Below are positions 17,290 through 24,964 of a stretch of 64,000 nt of DNA, one piece after another. Positions within the stretch are counted from its first letter, which is position 1; each line of letters starts with the position of its first letter. A program made the translations under genes and the position numbers. Under the pieces are notes generated by a model. It saw only the letters and a program-made list of their open reading frames with translations. It had not been told where the DNA came from and searched no databases. The DNA is from Micromonospora globbae (GTDB lineage: Bacteria > Actinomycetota > Actinomycetes > Mycobacteriales > Micromonosporaceae): positions 186,001-250,000 of the forward strand of contig NZ_RAQQ01000001.1 in assembly GCF_003610785.1 (NCBI RefSeq), in the 5' to 3' direction.

Positions 17290-18888
17290 TCAGCCGGCCG
17301 CGGCGTCGAAGGCGGCCGCGAGTTCGTCGTCGAACGTGGCGATCGGGCGGCCGTCCACGTCGTACGCCACGAGACGGCCGTGGGCCATGGTCGCCGACCG
17401 GAAGGAGAAGAGTCGGGAGCCGGGATACGCGGCCAGCAGCGGGATGACCCGCGGCGCCCCACCCGGAGCCGAGTAGTACTCGAGGCGCGCCACGCTCGGC
17501 GAGACCACCCCGTTCACCCGCACCTTCGTCCTCTCGGTCCGCGTGCCGAAGGTGACCGGGGCGCCGCTGCCGTACGTGGCGCACTCGACCGCCCCACGAC
17601 AGACGAAGAAGTAACGGGGGTTGGCGACGTCCTCCAGCGCGTACGCCTTGAAGGTCGGATCGGCGCCGGCGGGCAGCGGCTGCACGGCGAAGAACGCGAG
17701 GGCGGTCGCGGCGGCGACGCCCGCGCGCAGCGCGGCGCGACGGGTGCCGGAGCGGCGGGTCCGGGCGGCGGCCACCGCGACCCCGCCGAACCCGGTCAGG
17801 CAGAGCGCCACGACGCCGAGCGCGCGGGCGTTCTCGAACAGGAACTGCACTCCCGGTCGCATCGACACGGCACCGAGGACGGCTCCCAACGACACCACCA
17901 TCGTCACCAGCAGCGCGGCGCCGGCCGCCCTGCGAGCCACCCCGGACGTGCCGATCAGCAGCATGGCGGCGAGCACCGGCCACACCTGGTGATGGGTCCA
18001 CGAGACCGGCGAGGCGGCCACGGTGGCGCAGCCGACGAGCACGGCGGCGTGCCCCGGACGGGCCTGCGCGGCGAGTCGCCGGGCACGCAGCAGTGCCACC
18101 ACGCAGATCGCCGCCACCAGCGCGGCCCACAGCACCGGCAGCGACGCCCCGTCGACGCCCAGCCGCAGCAGCATGCCGTGCAGGGACTGGTTGCCGAGCG
18201 AGGCGAGGTTGCCGATGCGGCTGGTCTCGGCCACCGTCCCGGCCCAGTAGGTCCAGCTCTCCGCGGGCAGAACGGCCGCGGCGATCCCCGCGCAGGCCAC
18301 GAACGTCCCGGCCGCCCGCGCCGCGTCGCGGTAGCGACCCACGGCGAGGAAGTAGACGACGAACAGCAGCGGGGTCAGCTTGATCGCCGACGCCACCCCG
18401 ACCAGCACACCGCGCAGGCGCGGCGGGACGACGCCCATGCCGTCGAGCAGCGCCAGCAACACGACGAAGATGCTGACCTGGCCGAAGCGCAGGTTGCTCT
18501 GCACCGGCGCGGAGAGCATCAGTGCCAACGCCACGGCCGCCACGACCGTCCGGCGACGCGACGGTCCGGACGCCAGCGCCGCGCCCACCGGCACGGCGAC
18601 GGCGACCACCGCGGCGCACGCCGCCAGCATCCACAACACCTGCACGACCGGCTCGGCCACGAGCGTGATCGGCCAGAGCACGAGCGCGGCGAACGGCGGG
18701 TAGGTGAAGGGGCCCCCGTTCTCCGCGACGTACCCGTACAGAGGGCGCCCGGCGCGCAGGTCGGACACGGCGCCGTAGTAGATGTGCAGGTCGGAGAGGC
18801 GGTCGTCACGCCGGAGGACGAGCGCCGCCGAGGCCAGCGCGACCACTGCGAAGACGGTCCACAACGGCCATACGCGTCGATCGTCCAT
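17290..18888 (-). CDS. GT87-family (DUF2029) membrane glycosyltransferase
   Basis: A 532-residue polytopic protein with about 10-12 TM helices. The first periplasmic loop has DDRLSDLHIYYGAVSDLRAGRPLY followed by FTYPPFAALVLWP, and later SNLRFGQVSIFVVLLAL and KLTPLLFVVYFL. These are the motifs of polyprenyl-phosphomannose-dependent mannosyltransferases (GT87) acting on lipoarabinomannan-type glycolipids. An atypical C-terminal soluble extension of about 130 residues (from ADPTFKAYALEDV) follows the last TM segment and resembles no domain I know. ATG 18888 is the first start before TM1. Confidence 0.8.
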   Translation of the reverse strand: MDDRRVWPLWTVFAVVALASAALVLRRDDRLSDLHIYYGAVSDLRAGRPLYGYVAENGGPFTYPPFAALVLWPITLVAEPVVQVLWMLAACAAVVAVAVPVGAALASGPSRRRTVVAAVALALMLSAPVQSNLRFGQVSIFVVLLALLDGMGVVPPRLRGVLVGVASAIKLTPLLFVVYFLAVGRYRDAARAAGTFVACAGIAAAVLPAESWTYWAGTVAETSRIGNLASLGNQSLHGMLLRLGVDGASLPVLWAALVAAICVVALLRARRLAAQARPGHAAVLVGCATVAASPVSWTHHQVWPVLAAMLLIGTSGVARRAAGAALLVTMVVSLGAVLGAVSMRPGVQFLFENARALGVVALCLTGFGGVAVAAARTRRSGTRRAALRAGVAAATALAFFAVQPLPAGADPTFKAYALEDVANPRYFFVCRGAVECATYGSGAPVTFGTRTERTKVRVNGVVSPSVARLEYYSAPGGAPRVIPLLAAYPGSRLFSFRSATMAHGRLVAYDVDGRPIATFDDELAAAFDAAAG

Positions 18889-18965
18889 CGGGCCAGGATA
18901 GGGCTCCGGCGGACCGGGGCGGGGGCGGCGCGGAGCCGCCCCCGTCCCGCTCCGCGGTGCCGGTC

Positions 18966-19427
18966 CTACCAGTCCTGCGGGGCCGGCTGCCGGGTGGTCA
19001 CGTTGATCCGGTTGAAGAAGTTGGTGGTGGCCACCCAGAGCACGATCGCCGCCAGCTCCTTCTCGTTGAAGTGCCGCGCGGCCTCGGCCCAGATGTCGTC
19101 CGGTACGGCGTCGGCCCGGTCGGCGAGTCGGGTCGCGGCCTCCGCGAGCGCCAGCGCGGCCCGCTCCGCGTCGGTGAAGTACGGCGTCTCCCGCCAGGCG
19201 GCGACCGCGAACAGCCGCTCGTCGGTCTCCCCGGCCTTGCGCATCCCCCGGGCTCCGGCGTCGACGCAGGGGCCACACCCGTTGATCTGGCTGGCCCGCA
19301 GGTGCACCAGTTCGAGGGTGCTGCCCGGCACGCCGGCCGAGTGCGCCGCCTTGTGCAGCAGGTTGATGGCCTTGATCGACTCCGGGAGCAACCCGGCGGG
19401 ATTCACGATGCGGGGCTCGATGGTCAT
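18966..19427 (-). CDS. AhpD-like carboxymuconolactone decarboxylase family protein
   Basis: A 153-residue protein with the AhpD core: HLRASQINGCGPCVDAGARGMRKAGET. The redox Cys pair is CGPC (about residues 51-54) with a following acidic proton-relay region, and the late NFFNRINVTTRQ is typical. Such proteins act as peroxidase or thiol-disulfide partners. It is divergent from an ECF sigma factor with a SnoaL tail; in the ECF41 group a carboxymuconolactone decarboxylase-type neighbour is the usual regulatory target. Confidence 0.88.
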   Translation of the reverse strand: MTIEPRIVNPAGLLPESIKAINLLHKAAHSAGVPGSTLELVHLRASQINGCGPCVDAGARGMRKAGETDERLFAVAAWRETPYFTDAERAALALAEAATRLADRADAVPDDIWAEAARHFNEKELAAIVLWVATTNFFNRINVTTRQPAPQDW

Positions 19428-19498
19428 GGTGTCCGTCCTGTCCTCTAGGCTGGCCGGAGTCGTCGTGGTGCCGACGTCCCGGCGGGGTTCACAGGGAT

Positions 19499-19525
19499 GT
19501 CGGGTGCCGGGCCGGCGGTGTGACA
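19499..19525 (-). promoter_or_regulatory. Candidate ECF-type promoter of the ahpD-like gene
   Basis: On the minus strand TGTCACA (19525-19519), a 16-nt spacer and CGAC (19502-19499) precede the ahpD-like start by about 70 bp. The reported ECF41 target is TGTCACA-N16-CGTC, so this has one mismatch in the -10 element. It suggests the adjacent sigma factor drives the gene. Confidence 0.5.
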
Positions 19526-19579
19526 GATGTGGCCGCGGTCACATCGGCGCCTCCGGACGGCGATCGAGGTGAGGGATCC

Positions 19580-20458
19580 ATGAACGACGACGACCTGCTG
19601 GCGCGGCACTTCGAGGAGCAGCGGCCCCGCCTGCGGGCGGTGGCCCACCGGATGCTGGGCTCCGCCGCCGAGGCCGAGGACGCGGTCCAGGACACCTGGC
19701 TGCGCCTCAGCCGGGCCGGCACCGATGAGATCGACAACCTTCCCGGCTGGCTGACGACCGCGGTGGGCCGGGTGTGCCTGGACCGGTTGCGGGCGCGCGG
19801 CGTCCGGCCGGAGCAGCCGTGGGACGACGGCGGGGAGCCGCCGGGCCCGGTCGACGTCGAGCCCGCCGACCCGGAGCGGGAGGCCGTGCTCACCGAGTCG
19901 GTCGGCCGGGCCCTCCAGGTCGTCCTGGACACCCTCGCGCCCACCGAGCGGTTCGTGTTCGTGCTGCACGACATGTTCGCGGTCTCCTTCGACGAGATCG
20001 CCCCGGTCGTCGACCGCAGCGCCGCCGCCGTACGGCAGATCGCCAGCCGTGCGCGCCGCCGCGTCCAGCTCTCGGGGCACGTCGAGGTCGACCCGGCCCG
20101 TCAGCGGCGGGTCGTCGAGGCGTTTCTCGCCGCCTCCCGCGAGGGTCGCTTCGACGACCTGGTCGCCCTGCTGGACCCCCACGTCGTCCTGCGGGCGGAC
20201 GTGGCGGCCACCCACCAGGCGGCGACCCCGGAGGCCCGCGGCTCGGCCGCCGTGGCGGCCTTCTTCAACGGCCGGGCGCAGGCCGCCGTGCCCGCGTACG
20301 TGGACGCCGCCCCCGGCGCCGTCGTGGTCGTCGACGGGCAGATCAGGGTCGCGCTCACCTTCGTCGTCGGCGACCGGATCCTCGCCATCGAGTCGGTGGT
20401 CGACCCGGAGCGGGTCGCCGCGCTCGACGTCGTGGTGGGCGAGCCGGCGTCGCGGTGA
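19580..20458 (+). CDS. ECF sigma factor with fused SnoaL-like domain (ECF41/SigJ type)
   Basis: A 292-residue sigma factor. Region 2 covers about residues 5-75 (HRMLGSAAEAEDAVQDTWLRL), region 4 about 105-160 (PTERFVFVLHDMFAVSFDEIAPVVDRSAAAVRQIASRARRRV) and a SnoaL-like regulatory domain about 170-285. In ECF41 the tail replaces a separate anti-sigma factor. The DGGGR motif usual in ECF41 tails is not present; the equivalent place reads ADVAA, so it may be a divergent subgroup. ATG 19580 follows GGTGAGGG; an upstream ATG-like start would lie in the divergent promoter. Confidence 0.88.
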   Translation: MNDDDLLARHFEEQRPRLRAVAHRMLGSAAEAEDAVQDTWLRLSRAGTDEIDNLPGWLTTAVGRVCLDRLRARGVRPEQPWDDGGEPPGPVDVEPADPEREAVLTESVGRALQVVLDTLAPTERFVFVLHDMFAVSFDEIAPVVDRSAAAVRQIASRARRRVQLSGHVEVDPARQRRVVEAFLAASREGRFDDLVALLDPHVVLRADVAATHQAATPEARGSAAVAAFFNGRAQAAVPAYVDAAPGAVVVVDGQIRVALTFVVGDRILAIESVVDPERVAALDVVVGEPASR

Positions 20459-20471
20459 CCGGCCCCCGGGC

Positions 20472-21107
20472 TCAGCCCCGCGGGGCGGGCGGCAGGAGGA
20501 CCACGTGCAGGTTCCGGGGGCCGTGCACGCCCTCCACCCGGTCCAGCTCGATGTCGCTGGTGGCGGACGGCCCGCTGATCCAGGTCAGCGGGCGGCGCGG
20601 GTCGAGCCGCGCCACGGCGTCCGGCACGCCGGCCACCACCTGGTCGGTGCGCAGCACGCAGACGTGCACGTCGGGCAGGAGCGTGATGATCCGGCGGCCC
20701 TGGTCGGGCGCCCCGTCGAGGACGACCGTGCCGGTCTCGGCGACGGCCACGGCCGCCGCGGTGACCACCCCGTCGACGGCGGCGATCTGCCCGGCGGTCA
20801 GGCCGTCGTCGGTCACCGCGTCGACGGTGCCGGGCAGCCAGCCCGCCGGCAGGCCCGGCGGGACCACGACCCGGCGCCCGCCGAGGACGGCGTCGACCAC
20901 CCGCGCCACGGCGTCCGCCGGCTGGGCGGCCGCGTCCGCGTCGCAGCGGTGCACGGTGGCCCGGTAGTCGGTGAGTCGCCGCACCAGCAGGTCGACGTCG
21001 GCGGCGGCGCCGGCCGGGCGGTACGCCCGCGGCACCTCGGCGGGCGCGGCCGGCGCGGCCCCGCGGGCGGCCCGCAGCCGGGCGAGGACCTCGTCCCGCC
21101 CGTTCAC
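20472..21107 (-). CDS. lutC: Lactate utilisation protein LutC (LUD domain)
   Basis: A LUD-domain protein of about 211 residues, part of the LutABC complex that oxidises L-lactate to pyruvate. Motifs: NGRDEVLARLRAA, VDGVVTAAAVAVAETGTVVLD and the C-terminal TWISGPSATSDIELDRVEGVHGP, the hallmark of the family. GTG 21107 is preferred because it overlaps the lutB stop as GTGA, follows a GGTGGG and gives the usual N-terminus; ATG 21122 is the alternative. Last gene of the rhamnose operon. Confidence 0.92.
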   Translation of the reverse strand: MNGRDEVLARLRAARGAAPAAPAEVPRAYRPAGAAADVDLLVRRLTDYRATVHRCDADAAAQPADAVARVVDAVLGGRRVVVPPGLPAGWLPGTVDAVTDDGLTAGQIAAVDGVVTAAAVAVAETGTVVLDGAPDQGRRIITLLPDVHVCVLRTDQVVAGVPDAVARLDPRRPLTWISGPSATSDIELDRVEGVHGPRNLHVVLLPPAPRG

Positions 21108-22534
21108 CGGCGTGCCCACCATTCCCGGAAGGTCCGCGGCGGCGGCTGCGGCAGGTCACGGCCGATGGTCCAGCCGGACAGCGGCGGGGGCAGGCCCCGG
21201 CCGCGGCGGCCCGCGAGGCGGCTGAGCCGCGCGCCGCGCTGCGCGGCCGCGTACAGCGCCGGCCGGTCCATGACGTACGCGGCCGCGGCCATCGCCGCCG
21301 CCTCGGCCCTCGGGTGGGGCGCCCGGTCGCGCAGGTGCACCAGCAGCTCCGGAATGTTGATCTTCACGGGGCAGGCGTCGTAGCAGGCGCCGCAGAGCGT
21401 CGAGGCGTACGGCAGCGAGGCGTTGTCCGCCACGCCGGTGAGCTGCGGCGACAGCACGGCGCCGATGGGCCCGGGATACACCGAGCCGTAGGCGTGCCCG
21501 CCGGCCCGTTCGTAGACGGGGCAGACGTTGAGGCAGGCCGAGCAGCGGATGCAGTGCAGCGCCTGCCGACCCACCTCGTCGGCGAGGACGGCGCTGCGGC
21601 CGTTGTCGAGCAGCACGAGGTGGAACGCCTGCGGGCCGTCGCCGGGGGTGACGCCCGTCCACATCGACGTGTAGGGGTTCATCCGCTCCCCCGTGGACGC
21701 GCGGGGCAGCAGTTGCAGGAACACCTCCAGGTCGCGCCACGTCGGCACCACCTTCTCGACGCCCATCACGGTGATCAGCGTCTCGGGCAGCGTGACGCAC
21801 ATCCGCCCGTTGCCCTCGGACTCCACGACGGCGAGGGTGCCGGTCTCGGCCACGGCGAAGTTGGCGCCGGACACGGCCACCGGCGTGGTGAGGAACGTCT
21901 GGCGCAGGTACCGGCGGGCGGCGGCCGCCAGCGCGGCGGGGTCGTCGGTGAGGCCCGGGTCGACGCCGGGCATGGCGCGCAGGAAGATCTCGCGGATCTC
22001 GGCGCGGTTGCGGTGGATGGCCGGCACCAGGATGTGGCTGGGGCGGTCCTCGCCGAGCTGCACGATCAGCTCGGCCAGGTCCGTCTCCACGGCCGTGATG
22101 CCGGCGGCCTCCAGCGCCTCGTTGAGCCCGATCTCCTGGGTCGCCATCGACTTGACCTTGATGACGCGGTCGCTGCCGGTGGCGGCGACCAGGTCCGTGA
22201 CGATCCGGTTGGCGGCCACCGCGTCGGCCGCCCAGTGCACCGTGCCGCCGGCGGCGGTGACCGCCGCCTCCAGCTGTTCGAGCAGTTCCGGCAGCCGGGC
22301 CAGGACGTCGGCCTTGATGGCGGAGCCGGCAGCGCGCAGCTGCTCCCAGTCGGGCAGCTCGCGGATGACCGCGCCGGACTTCGCGCGGATCGTGGTGGTG
22401 GCGTGCCCGAGGTTGCGCCGCAGCTGCGGGTCGGCGAGGCCGCGCCGGGCGGCGGCGGGGAACGGCTCGTCGCCGCGCAGGTGGCCGACACCGCGCGGCG
22501 CGGTGGCCGGCATGCCGAGGAAGGTCCGGCTCAT
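21104..22534 (-). CDS. lutB: Lactate utilisation iron-sulfur protein LutB
   Basis: A 476-residue protein with an N-terminal LUD region (about 60-300, including GANFAVAETGTLAVVESEGNGRM) and two 4Fe-4S clusters: CIRCSACLNVCPVY and CGACYDACPVKINIPELL. It transfers electrons during L-lactate oxidation together with LutA and LutC. ATG 22534 overlaps the lutA stop by 4 nt, and the 3' end runs into lutC. Placement behind the rhamnose genes fits use of L-lactate produced from rhamnose. Confidence 0.94.
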   Translation of the reverse strand: MSRTFLGMPATAPRGVGHLRGDEPFPAAARRGLADPQLRRNLGHATTTIRAKSGAVIRELPDWEQLRAAGSAIKADVLARLPELLEQLEAAVTAAGGTVHWAADAVAANRIVTDLVAATGSDRVIKVKSMATQEIGLNEALEAAGITAVETDLAELIVQLGEDRPSHILVPAIHRNRAEIREIFLRAMPGVDPGLTDDPAALAAAARRYLRQTFLTTPVAVSGANFAVAETGTLAVVESEGNGRMCVTLPETLITVMGVEKVVPTWRDLEVFLQLLPRASTGERMNPYTSMWTGVTPGDGPQAFHLVLLDNGRSAVLADEVGRQALHCIRCSACLNVCPVYERAGGHAYGSVYPGPIGAVLSPQLTGVADNASLPYASTLCGACYDACPVKINIPELLVHLRDRAPHPRAEAAAMAAAAYVMDRPALYAAAQRGARLSRLAGRRGRGLPPPLSGWTIGRDLPQPPPRTFREWWARR

Positions 22535-23304
22535 GCGGTCACCGCCGTCCGCTCCGCTGGCCCGGCCGGGCCGCTCGACTCCGTGGCGGCGAGGATCTCC
22601 GCGAGGTGCACGGTGCGGACGCCGGTGCGCAGCCGGGACAGCCCGCCGCCGATGTGCATGAGGCAGGAGGCGTCCCCCGCCGTGCAGACGTCCGCGCCGG
22701 TGGACAGGACGTGGCGCAGCTTGTCGGCGAGCATCGCCGTGGAGGTGTCGGCGTTCTTCACGGCGAACGTGCCGCCGAAGCCGCAGCACTGCTCGCCCTG
22801 CGGCAGCTCCACGAGGTCGAGCCCCCGGACCTGCCGCAGCAGCCGCAGCGGCCGGTCACCCACCCGCAGCATCCGCAGCGAGTGGCACGTCGGGTGGTAC
22901 GTGACGCGGTGCGGGTAGTAGGCGCCCACGTCGGTCACGCCGAGCACGTCCACGAGGAACTCCGACAGCTCGTACGTGCGGCGGCCCACCGCCTCCGCGC
23001 GGCCGGCCAGCCGCTCGTCGCCGGCGCGGCGCGCCACCATGGCGTGCTGGTGCCGCACCGACCCCACGCACGAGCCGGACGGGGCGACCACCACGTCGTA
23101 CGGCTCGAAGGTGCGCACGTGGCGGCGCACCAGCGGCAGGGCCTCGGCCTGGTAGCCGGTGTTCACGTGCATCTGCCCGCAGCAGGTCTGCCCCTCCGGG
23201 AAGACCACCTCGTGGCCGAGCCGTTCGAGCAGCCGTACGGTCGCCACGGCCGCCTGCGGGAAGAGCGTGTCGGCCAGGCACGTCACGAAGAGCGCGATCC
23301 GCAT
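22531..23304 (-). CDS. lutA: Lactate utilisation protein LutA (CCG-domain Fe-S protein)
   Basis: A 257-residue protein with two cysteine-rich CCG domains: GQTCCGQMHVNTGYQ near the start and EQCCGFGGTFAVKN later, plus the HPTCHSLRML motif. These bind Fe-S clusters in heterodisulfide-reductase-like and GlpC-like proteins. ATG 23304 (MRIALFVTCLAD) gives the family N-terminus; GTG 23310, overlapping the rhaB stop, is equally possible. Translationally coupled on both sides. Confidence 0.92.
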   Translation of the reverse strand: MRIALFVTCLADTLFPQAAVATVRLLERLGHEVVFPEGQTCCGQMHVNTGYQAEALPLVRRHVRTFEPYDVVVAPSGSCVGSVRHQHAMVARRAGDERLAGRAEAVGRRTYELSEFLVDVLGVTDVGAYYPHRVTYHPTCHSLRMLRVGDRPLRLLRQVRGLDLVELPQGEQCCGFGGTFAVKNADTSTAMLADKLRHVLSTGADVCTAGDASCLMHIGGGLSRLRTGVRTVHLAEILAATESSGPAGPAERTAVTA

Positions 23305-23306
23305 GC

Positions 23307-24737
23307 TCACCCGCCCATCCGGTCCTGCGCGGCGGCCCACGCCGCCTCGTCGCCGCGCGGCTCGTACCGCACGATCCGCTGGGTCTCGCGCAGCAGGGCC
23401 CGCAGCGCCGCCAGGTCGCCGTCGACGACGCCGGCGGCCCTCGCCTGCACCAGCACGTTACCCAACGCGGTGGCCTCGACGGGACCGGCGAGCACCGGCA
23501 GCCCGCAGGCGTCCGCCGTGAGCTGGCAGAGCAGCGCGTTGCGGGCGCCGCCGCCGACGACGTGCACGGCGTCGACGTGCCGGCCGGAGAGTTCCTGCGC
23601 CTGGCGCACGGCGCGGCGGTGCGCGAGCGCGAGGCTGTCGAGGATGCACCGGACGGTGGCGGCCGGCGTGGCCGGCACGGGTTCCCCGGCGCGCCGGCAC
23701 GCGTCCGCGATCCGGGCCGGCATGTCCCCCGGCGGCAGGAACACCGGGTCGTCGGGGTCCACGACGGACCGGAACGCGGGCTCCCGGGCCGCGCGTCGCA
23801 GCAGGTCGGGCAGGTCGCTCCCGCCCCAGACCCGCACCGACTCCTGGAGCAGCCACAGCCCCATCACGTTGCGCAGGTAGCGGATCGTGCCGTCGACGCC
23901 CGTCTCGTTGGTGAAGTTCGCGCGCCGGCTCTCCTCGGTGAGCACCGGGGTGTCGAGCTCGACGCCGACGAGCGACCAGGTGCCGCAGGAGACGTACGCG
24001 AAGTTCGCGCCGGAGGCCGGGACGCCGACCACCGCCGACGCGGTGTCGTGCGAGCCGACGGCCACCACGTCGGGCTCGCCGGGCAGCCCCAGCTCGGGCA
24101 GCACCGGCCCGATGCGGGTGCCGGGTTCGCGCAGCGGCGGGAACAGCTCCGGCCGGATGCCCGCGTCCACCATGAGGTCGGTGGCCCACGCCCGGCGGCG
24201 CAGGTCGTACAGCTGGGTGGTGGAGGCGTTGGTGATCTCGGCGCCGACCTCTCCGGTGAGCCAGTACCCGATGAGGTCCGGAATGAGCAGCAGCCGGCGG
24301 GCGGCCTGCAGCTGCGGCGTGCCGGCCGCGGCGGCGAGCTGGTAGAGGGTGTTGAACGGCAGGTGCTGCAACCCGGTCGTGGCGTAGAGGCGCCCCTCCC
24401 CCAGGTGCTTGGCCGTCCGCTCGGCGACCCCGTCGGTGCGCGTGTCGCGGTAGTGCACGGGGTTGCCGAGCAGCACGCCGGACGCGTCGAGCAGCCCGTA
24501 GTCGACCGCCCACGAGTCGATGCCGACGCTGGTCACCGGACCGGCGGCGCGCAGCCCGTCGAGGACGCCCCGGTGCAGGGCGAGGATGTCCCAGTGCAGC
24601 GTCCCGGCGACCCGCACCGGCTCGTTGGCGAACCGGTGCACCTCGGCGAGGTCGAGCGTGCCGGGGCCGACACGCCCGACCATGACCCGGCCGCTGCCGG
24701 CGCCGAGGTCCACGGCGGCGAGGCGGACGCCGCTCAC
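23307..24737 (-). CDS. rhaB: L-rhamnulokinase
   Basis: A 476-residue FGGY-family kinase phosphorylating L-rhamnulose to L-rhamnulose 1-phosphate. Motifs: VDLGAGSGRVMVG (phosphate 1), GIDSWAVDYGLLD, GLQHLPFNTLYQL, VGSHDTASAVVG and SCGTWSLVGVE, then HVVGGGARNALLCQLTAD. These are specific to rhamnulokinase rather than glycerol or xylulose kinase. GTG 24737 overlaps the stop of the small HTH gene by 4 nt (GTGA). Confidence 0.94.
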   Translation of the reverse strand: MSGVRLAAVDLGAGSGRVMVGRVGPGTLDLAEVHRFANEPVRVAGTLHWDILALHRGVLDGLRAAGPVTSVGIDSWAVDYGLLDASGVLLGNPVHYRDTRTDGVAERTAKHLGEGRLYATTGLQHLPFNTLYQLAAAAGTPQLQAARRLLLIPDLIGYWLTGEVGAEITNASTTQLYDLRRRAWATDLMVDAGIRPELFPPLREPGTRIGPVLPELGLPGEPDVVAVGSHDTASAVVGVPASGANFAYVSCGTWSLVGVELDTPVLTEESRRANFTNETGVDGTIRYLRNVMGLWLLQESVRVWGGSDLPDLLRRAAREPAFRSVVDPDDPVFLPPGDMPARIADACRRAGEPVPATPAATVRCILDSLALAHRRAVRQAQELSGRHVDAVHVVGGGARNALLCQLTADACGLPVLAGPVEATALGNVLVQARAAGVVDGDLAALRALLRETQRIVRYEPRGDEAAWAAAQDRMGG

Positions 24738-24949
24738 AGCAGCCCCCGCCGCGCCGCCCACACCACCGCCTGGATGGGCGCCGTCACGCCGAGGCGGTCG
24801 CAGACCGCCCGCACCCGCCGGCGGACGGTGCGCTCGGAGAGCCCCAACCGCCGGGCCACCGTCTCCACCGGCAGGCCGGCCGCCAGCAGGCGCAGCAGCC
24901 GCAGATCCTCCTCGTCGAGCACCGGACGTCCCACCCGCGTCGTCGTCAT
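24734..24949 (-). CDS. Stand-alone LuxR-type HTH protein (71 residues)
   Basis: The whole protein is little more than a LuxR/GerE HTH: DEEDLRLLRLLAAGLPVETVARRLGLSERTVRRRVRAVCDRLGV, then TAPIQAVVWAARRGLL. There is no receiver or ligand domain. It starts at ATG 24949, 15 bp after rhaEW, and its TGA overlaps the rhaB GTG start, so it is an integral operon gene rather than a remnant. It may be a DNA-binding regulator of this operon. Its partner, dimerisation mode and target are unknown. Confidence 0.85.
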   Translation of the reverse strand: MTTTRVGRPVLDEEDLRLLRLLAAGLPVETVARRLGLSERTVRRRVRAVCDRLGVTAPIQAVVWAARRGLL

Positions 24950-24964
24950 CGGCCACCCACCGGC

